Below, one piece after another: positions 58,609-64,000 of a stretch of 64,000 nucleotides of DNA. The first letter of the stretch is position 1; each line of letters begins with the position of its first letter. The notes under the pieces are model-generated. The model searched no databases, was not told the origin of the DNA, and saw only the letters and a program-made list of their open reading frames with translations. The position numbers and the translations under genes are program-made. This DNA comes from Brumimicrobium glaciale (GTDB lineage: Bacteria > Bacteroidota > Bacteroidia > Flavobacteriales_D > Crocinitomicaceae), in the NCBI RefSeq assembly GCF_004152935.1, contig NZ_SETE01000002.1, positions 310,001 to 374,000 on the forward strand. The letters are read 5' to 3'.

Positions 58609-58668
58609 GCTGTAATGGCACGCGGATGATACGGATGCAAGCAGCGCGGATTTAAAGCGGATTTTTTA
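58609..58668. repeat. left arm of an inverted repeat around the GxxExxY gene
   Basis: This arm contains GGCACGCGGATGA and AAAGCGGATTTTTT, both repeated in inverted order at 59318-59375. The remaining 58515-58877 spacer has no gene. A perfect 7-bp palindrome ATGCTAT-T-ATAGCAT lies at 58725-58739. Confidence 0.7.
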
Positions 58669-58877
58669 TTTATCTGCGATAGATTGGAAACTCAGAAAAT
58701 TAGTGACAAATTAGCGTCAATCACATGCTATTATAGCATATCATCCCAGTGTGAAGTTGAAGAAATCATAAAATGATTCGGAACACTACATGTATTAAAA
58801 TTTATTTACTGAAACTTTGAGCTAACTCAACATTTTGTGTATCTTAGTTAGACGTCAAAATCTAAATCAAAAGCAAT

Positions 58878-59276
58878 ATGTACTTAATGCACAAAAACTT
58901 AACTAATCAGATAATTAAAACTTTTTATGATGTTTACAACGAACTTGGACACGGATTCCTTGAAAATGTATATCAAAATGCTCTATATCTTGAATTAAAA
59001 AACAGAGGCTTTTATGTCGAAGCACAAAAACAAATTAAAGTTTATTACAAGAACACTCAAGTCGGAGTGTATTATGCTGATTTAATAATAGATGAAGTAA
59101 TTATACTAGAATTAAAAGCAGCTGAAGTAATTGTAAAGGAATTTGAATTCCAACTATTAAATTACTTAAAAGCCACTGAAATTGAGGTTGGTCTTTTATT
59201 GAATTTTGGTATTAAACCAGAGTTTAAGAGAAAAGTTTTTACTAATAAAAGAAATTTAGAATCGAGTTTGGAATAA
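58878..59276 (+). CDS. GxxExxY protein
   Basis: 132 residues. The name-giving motif is GHGFLENVY (residues about 24-32). The PD-(D/E)xK-like core is ADLIIDEVIILELKA, with D, E and K at nuclease-like positions, followed by EFQLLNYLKATEIEVGLLLNFG. Family members are small, widespread in environmental bacteria, often multi-copy and of unknown function. ATG codons at 58878 and 58887 are both possible. The gene lies inside a long imperfect inverted repeat, which suggests past mobility. Confidence 0.88.
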   Translation: MYLMHKNLTNQIIKTFYDVYNELGHGFLENVYQNALYLELKNRGFYVEAQKQIKVYYKNTQVGVYYADLIIDEVIILELKAAEVIVKEFEFQLLNYLKATEIEVGLLLNFGIKPEFKRKVFTNKRNLESSLE

Positions 59277-59317
59277 ATAGAACATTAAATAAGGAGTTTC
59301 GGAGCAAAAACGAATTC

Positions 59318-59375
59318 AAAAAAATCCGCTTTAATCAGCGGTCGGAGATCAGCGTCATCCGCGTGCCAATACAGC
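59318..59375. repeat. right arm of the inverted repeat around the GxxExxY gene
   Basis: It is the inverted partner of 58609-58668. The outer 21 bases match with one mismatch and the inner 14 bases match exactly. Beyond it lies ACAGCGCAAACACA (59371-59384), shared with the palindrome at 14438-14539. Confidence 0.7.
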
Positions 59376-59542
59376 GCAAACACAACGCAAACTAAGCTTA
59401 TCAACAAATCTACATTTTTTGTTGATAAGTTCCTTCTCAGATTTCACTCCTAACACCTATTTTCTGTTTAATTTCATACTGTTTTGCTCTTTTTCAAGTG
59501 GATTGAGCCCAAATTTTACAAATACCGATTCAAAATTTAGAT

Positions 59543-62500
59543 ATGAATACATATTTCATCAACCGTAGTTTCCTTTTCTTTCTGACATTAACCTTAATCC
59601 TTGCGGGTTGTGGAAAAGATAATCCCGAAGATTTTCAGATAAATCCTGAATATCAAAAACACATCAGTTCATTTACTTCTGGTGTTATTTCGGCAGCTGC
59701 TCCAATTAAAATTCAGTTGACGGAACCTTATCCGAAAAAGGTAACACTGAATCAGGCAATCAAGGAGGATTTCATAAGAATAACGCCATCTGTAAAAGGA
59801 AAAACAGTTTGGAAGGATCAATATACTATCGAATTTATTCCTGAAAAAAGATTCAATTCTGGCGAAACTTATTGGGTTGAATTTGATTTAGGAAAAGTAA
59901 GTGATGTTCCAAAAGAATTGAAAACTTTCAAATTTCCTTTCAGCATTATCAAACAAGCTATCAATTTTGAAGTCGATGGATTGAAGAGTTATTCAAGTGA
60001 ATCTATGGATTGGTATCAGTTTTTAGGAACTGCGATTACTGCTGACGTTGTTTCAACAAAAACTTTAAATGAGAACTTCAAAGTTACTGTAAATGGGGAA
60101 ACTAAAAAAGCAAAATGGGTTAAGCAAGGGAACGAAAGATTATACAATTTAGTAGTAGACAGCATCCATAGAAAAAAGAAAGCTGGAGAGGTGAAAGTTG
60201 TTTGGAATACCTATCCAAAAGGTGATAAAGAGGAATACGAAATTAAGCATGAAGTTCCTGCAATGGGAGATTTCAAAGTAACTGGAACAACAGTAATTCA
60301 ATATCCAGAGCAATATGTTTTAGTGCGCTTTTCAGATCCTTTATTAACCAATCAAAACTTAAGTGGATTAGTTGAAATAAGAGGTTTAGGGAATGTTAAA
60401 ACAGCCATTTCAACCAACGAATTACGCATTTATCCAGGAAGTCGATTAGAAGGAACGCAGACTTTGGTCTTAAACGAAGCAATCGAAAACGCTAAAGGCT
60501 ATAAATTCAAGAAAACAGTTAATATTTCTGTTGATTTTAAAGCCATAAAACCAGCGGTTAGATTAGTTGGAAAAGGAAGTATTCTGCCTTCATCAAACAA
60601 TATGATGGTACCATTTGAAGCAGTCAACATCAAAGCCGTAGACATTCGCATCATTAAGATTTTTGAAAGTAATGTTACGCAATTCTTTCAAAACAATGAT
60701 TATGATGGAAGTGATGAATTAAAGCGTGTAGGTCGCGTTATTCGTAAGAAAACGATCTATTTAGCGGAAGATAAACCACTCGATTTAGGAAAATGGAACC
60801 GATTCAATTTAGATTTATCTCAATACATTAAAGTGGATAAAGGTGCAATTTACCGAATAGAAATTGGATTTAGAAAACACCATTCTGTTTATCCTTGCAG
60901 CGGTTCTGCTGATGAAGATGTTCAAAGAGACGAAACCGATTGGGATGAAAAAGATTATGCAGAAGCTAATGAGTGGGATTACATCAATGATTGGAGTCAT
61001 GATTATTACGATTACGACTATTTCGATGGATATGACTACCGTTTAGAAGACGATCCTTGCTCTTATTCGTTCTACAGAAATAAAAGCGTTGTTAAAAACA
61101 TCTATGCTTCTGATATCGGGATTATTGCGAAAACTGGAACGAATGGTCAAACGCTTGTTGCCGTGACAAATATCGTTAGCGCACTGCCTATTCAAGGAGC
61201 TGTGGTGAGATTGTACGATTACCAGCAACAACTTATGGAAGAAATTCGCACGGACACTAAAGGAATGATTAAAACCAAACCTTTCAAAAGAGCGCCATTC
61301 TTTATTGTGGTTGAACACGATAATCAAAAAGGATATTTGCGTCTTGGAAATGGAAATTCTTTGCCACTGAGTCGATTTGACATTGATGGTGCAACAATTC
61401 AAGAAGGAATTAAAGGATATATCTACGGAGAACGCGGTGTTTGGCGTCCTGGAGATACACTTTTCTTGAATTTCATATTGGAAGACAAAGACAGAATGAT
61501 TCCAGCCGACCACCCTGTTATTTTTGAATTACACAACGCACGTGGTCAATTGGTGAAAAGAGAAGTCCGCAAAGAATCAATGAACGGGTTCTATAATTTC
61601 ACTACTCCAACAGATGCAGATGCTCCAACAGGAAATTGGAATGCAAAAGTTGAAGTCGGTGGAGCTACTTTCTATGAAACTATTAAGGTTGAAACGATTA
61701 AACCCAACAGGTTAAAAATAAACTTGAAGCTAAATGATGAATTAATTAGTGCTTCAGATCCATTTGTGAAAGGTAATTTAACGGTAAAATGGTTGCACGG
61801 AGCACCCGCAAAACAATTGAAAACTGATATTTCATTGAAGTTTGTTCCGACGACAACGACCTTCAAAGCTTTCAAGAATTATACTTTTGACGATCCAAGT
61901 AAATCCTTTTATCCTTCTGAAGAAATGTTCTTAGAACAAAAATTAAACGACGAAGGAAAATTGTCTTTCAGTCAGAAAATTGAAGTACAGGACCAAGCTC
62001 CGGGAATGTTAAAAGCAATTTTTAAAACCAGAGCATTTGAACGTGGTGGAGATTTCAGTACGGATCAAATGGCAGTAAACTATGCTCCTTACGATCATTT
62101 TGTTGGAATTCAAACACCTGAAATTAATAAATACGGTGCTTTACAAACCGATACGACTTACAATTTCCCAATTGTTTCTGTAGATAAAAACGGAATCAGA
62201 AAAGGAAATCGCCAACTACAAGTTGAAGTATATAGAATTGAATGGAGTTGGTGGTGGGAAAGCGGTTCTAACAATGTAGCGAGCTATATCAACAGAAACA
62301 ACGTCACTCCTATTTCGCGTGAAGTAATCTCTACCAATGCTAGTGGTGATGGAAAAACTTCTACTAAAATAGAAAAATATGATTGGGGACGTTACCTCAT
62401 CAAAGTGACAGATTTAAACAGCGGACATTCTACGGGAATGATGACTTATTTTGATTGGCCGAATTGGATGTCAAGAGCTGGAAGAGAAACTCCAGACGGT

Positions 62501-64000
62501 GCAAATATGTTGGTTTTTTCTTCAGATAAAAAAGAATATTCAACTGGAGAAAAAGCGAAAATCAGTTTTCCTTCTGCTGCTTATGGTAGAGCATTAATCA
62601 GTATTGAGAATGGAAAGAAAGTAATTGATGCTTTTTGGATTGAAACAATTGGAAGTGAAACATCATTTGAGTTGCCAATAACTAAAGACTTGGCTCCAAA
62701 TTGCTATGTTCATATTACCTTCCTTCAAAAGCACGAAAAGACAACCAATGACGCTCCAATTCGAATGTATGGAGTTGTTCCAATTATGGTCAAAGATCCA
62801 CACACGATTCTTGAACCACAAATTAAAATGCCAGATAAATTAGCGCCTGAATCTTCGTTTACGATTGAAGTGAGCGAGAAAAACAGACGTGAAATGACTT
62901 ATACCATTGCCGTTGTGGATGAAGGTTTATTGGATTTAACAAGATTCAAAACTCCGAATCCGTGGAATCATTTCTATGCACGTGAAGCTTTAGGCGTTCA
63001 AACTTGGGATTTATTTGACCATGTAATTGGCGCTTATGGAGCAAAAGTCGAGAATATTTTAACAATTGGTGGAGATCAAAACATTAATCCGGGAGATGAT
63101 AGTCCAATTCGCTTTAAACCTATGGTTCGTTTTATCGGGCCTTTCAAATTGAATGCTGGAAGTACTGCAAAACATAAAATTAGCGTTCCAAATTACATTG
63201 GTTCAGTGAGAACAATGGTTGTAGCGGGTCAAGATGGCGCTTATGGAAGTGCTGAAAAGACGACGGCTGTCAAGAAACCTTTGATGGTTCTAGCGACTTT
63301 ACCTCGTGTTTTAGGCCCTAAAGAGAAAGTTTCTTTACCGATTAACGTTTTCGCAATGGACAAAAAAGTGAAGAACGTAACTTTACAAGTCAAAACGAAT
63401 AGCCTGGTAAAAGTAATTGGTTCGCCACAAAAGCAAATCACTTTCGATAATGTGGGTGATCAAGTGGCTTATTTCGACTTAGAAGTCGGAACAATTACTG
63501 GTGCTGCCAAAGTAGAAGTTATTGCAACAAGCGGAAATGAAAAATCTACGCATGTTATTGACCTCGAAGTGCGCCAACCCAATCTTCCAATTACAGTTTA
63601 TAATGAAGGAACAATTGATGGCAATGCTTCATGGATGAACAGTATTGACTTGCCAGGAATGGACAACAGTAATTCAGCGAAATTGGAATTATCGACCATC
63701 CCTCCTATTAATTTAGAGAAACGCTTGGGTTATTTGATCCGTTATCCGCATGGATGTTTGGAACAGAAAACTTCTGGAGCTTTCCCACAATTATATTTGT
63801 CTTCTCTAATGGACATTGATGCGCCTACAAAAGCGCGTATTGATAATAATGTTCGTTCGGTGATTAATAAAATCCAAAGACATCAACTGAATGATGGAGG
63901 ATTCTCATTCTGGCAAGGCAGTGGTACTTCAAGCGATTGGGGAACAACTTATGCCGGACACTTTATGTTAGAAGCTGAGAAAAAAGGCTATGCGCTTCCT
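59543..64000 (+). CDS. alpha-2-macroglobulin family lipoprotein (cut by window edge)
   Basis: The frame from ATG 59543 is open for 1486 codons to the window end. A lipoprotein signal (FFLTLTLILAGCGKD) anchors it to a membrane. Macroglobulin beta domains follow, with GYIYGERGVWRPGDTLFLNFI at about residue 625 and RVLGPKEKVSLPINVFAMDKK at about 1255. The thioester motif YPHGCLEQ holds Cys1405 and Gln1408 and marks the complement-like thioester domain. Bacterial A2M proteins are thought to trap foreign proteases in the periplasm, often with a PbpC-type enzyme encoded next door. That neighbour would be outside the window. Confidence 0.93.
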   Translation, partial: MNTYFINRSFLFFLTLTLILAGCGKDNPEDFQINPEYQKHISSFTSGVISAAAPIKIQLTEPYPKKVTLNQAIKEDFIRITPSVKGKTVWKDQYTIEFIPEKRFNSGETYWVEFDLGKVSDVPKELKTFKFPFSIIKQAINFEVDGLKSYSSESMDWYQFLGTAITADVVSTKTLNENFKVTVNGETKKAKWVKQGNERLYNLVVDSIHRKKKAGEVKVVWNTYPKGDKEEYEIKHEVPAMGDFKVTGTTVIQYPEQYVLVRFSDPLLTNQNLSGLVEIRGLGNVKTAISTNELRIYPGSRLEGTQTLVLNEAIENAKGYKFKKTVNISVDFKAIKPAVRLVGKGSILPSSNNMMVPFEAVNIKAVDIRIIKIFESNVTQFFQNNDYDGSDELKRVGRVIRKKTIYLAEDKPLDLGKWNRFNLDLSQYIKVDKGAIYRIEIGFRKHHSVYPCSGSADEDVQRDETDWDEKDYAEANEWDYINDWSHDYYDYDYFDGYDYRLEDDPCSYSFYRNKSVVKNIYASDIGIIAKTGTNGQTLVAVTNIVSALPIQGAVVRLYDYQQQLMEEIRTDTKGMIKTKPFKRAPFFIVVEHDNQKGYLRLGNGNSLPLSRFDIDGATIQEGIKGYIYGERGVWRPGDTLFLNFILEDKDRMIPADHPVIFELHNARGQLVKREVRKESMNGFYNFTTPTDADAPTGNWNAKVEVGGATFYETIKVETIKPNRLKINLKLNDELISASDPFVKGNLTVKWLHGAPAKQLKTDISLKFVPTTTTFKAFKNYTFDDPSKSFYPSEEMFLEQKLNDEGKLSFSQKIEVQDQAPGMLKAIFKTRAFERGGDFSTDQMAVNYAPYDHFVGIQTPEINKYGALQTDTTYNFPIVSVDKNGIRKGNRQLQVEVYRIEWSWWWESGSNNVASYINRNNVTPISREVISTNASGDGKTSTKIEKYDWGRYLIKVTDLNSGHSTGMMTYFDWPNWMSRAGRETPDGANMLVFSSDKKEYSTGEKAKISFPSAAYGRALISIENGKKVIDAFWIETIGSETSFELPITKDLAPNCYVHITFLQKHEKTTNDAPIRMYGVVPIMVKDPHTILEPQIKMPDKLAPESSFTIEVSEKNRREMTYTIAVVDEGLLDLTRFKTPNPWNHFYAREALGVQTWDLFDHVIGAYGAKVENILTIGGDQNINPGDDSPIRFKPMVRFIGPFKLNAGSTAKHKISVPNYIGSVRTMVVAGQDGAYGSAEKTTAVKKPLMVLATLPRVLGPKEKVSLPINVFAMDKKVKNVTLQVKTNSLVKVIGSPQKQITFDNVGDQVAYFDLEVGTITGAAKVEVIATSGNEKSTHVIDLEVRQPNLPITVYNEGTIDGNASWMNSIDLPGMDNSNSAKLELSTIPPINLEKRLGYLIRYPHGCLEQKTSGAFPQLYLSSLMDIDAPTKARIDNNVRSVINKIQRHQLNDGGFSFWQGSGTSSDWGTTYAGHFMLEAEKKGYALP

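Noticed and set aside
61043-61513. 156-codon minus-strand frame
   Set aside because: It lies wholly inside the alpha-2-macroglobulin gene, which has clear domain motifs on the plus strand.

Overview
This window looks like chromosomal DNA of a member of the Bacteroidota, most likely a Flavobacteriia-type organism. The grounds are low GC, several exact TAnnTTTG promoter -7 elements, almost no Shine-Dalgarno sequences, two secreted proteins with type IX secretion (T9SS) C-terminal sorting domains, PorV/PorQ-like and HhH/barrel outer-membrane proteins, a patatin with many membrane segments, and mostly long intergenic spacers. The genus cannot be fixed from sequence reading alone. No rRNA, tRNA or CRISPR array was seen.

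Layout. 1-3.2 kb: end of a MATE exporter, fmt, HU and trmH. 3.3-6.4 kb: two surface-polysaccharide genes (N-acetyl sugar amidotransferase, Wzx-type flippase) with a decayed-looking gap between them. 6.5-10.6 kb: DUF721 (DciA-like) and recF, divergent from a TPR protein, ribH and glmM. 10.7-14.4 kb: cysteine desulfurase followed by an MBOAT and AlgX/AlgJ-like pair, a likely polysaccharide O-acetylation module. 14.5-25 kb: M61 peptidase, small lipoproteins, a T9SS subtilase and a 1124-residue delta-60/PKD T9SS protein. 25.2-27.3 kb: selD and mnmH, the selenouridine-tRNA module. 27.5-28.3 kb: gene remnants. 30.3-34.4 kb: an ABC-three-component (ABC-3C) conflict system with a nuclease-like effector, a middle component and a Rad50-like ATPase. 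Just upstream lies an 87-codon frame broken by one UGA that is followed at once by a hairpin.

34.5-45.2 kb: SUI1/YciH, patatin, formimidoylglutamase-like protein, thioesterase, dnaA, small lipoproteins, fabI and DUF2452. A 403-bp MITE-like element with 22-bp terminal inverted repeats sits at 41.2-41.6 kb, and a partial second copy at 17.4-17.7 kb. 45.2-45.7 kb: a diverged 171-bp duplication carrying a GC-rich hairpin and the tail of a 42-residue membrane-protein gene. 45.7-58.5 kb: HhH/barrel and PorV-like pair, truA, Mpl-type ligase, LuxR-family regulator preceded by three 107-bp tandem units, cold-shock protein, L,D-transpeptidase, prfC, a lipoprotein and csaA. 58.6-59.4 kb: a GxxExxY gene inside a roughly 58-60-bp inverted repeat. 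59.5 kb to the right edge: an alpha-2-macroglobulin lipoprotein, cut by the window end.

Two themes stand out. The core genes are intact and ordinary, while the spaces between them hold several small repeat families and at least four broken genes. The 26-34.5 kb stretch looks like an accessory island that combines selenium-modified tRNA, gene debris and the ABC-3C defence-type operon.
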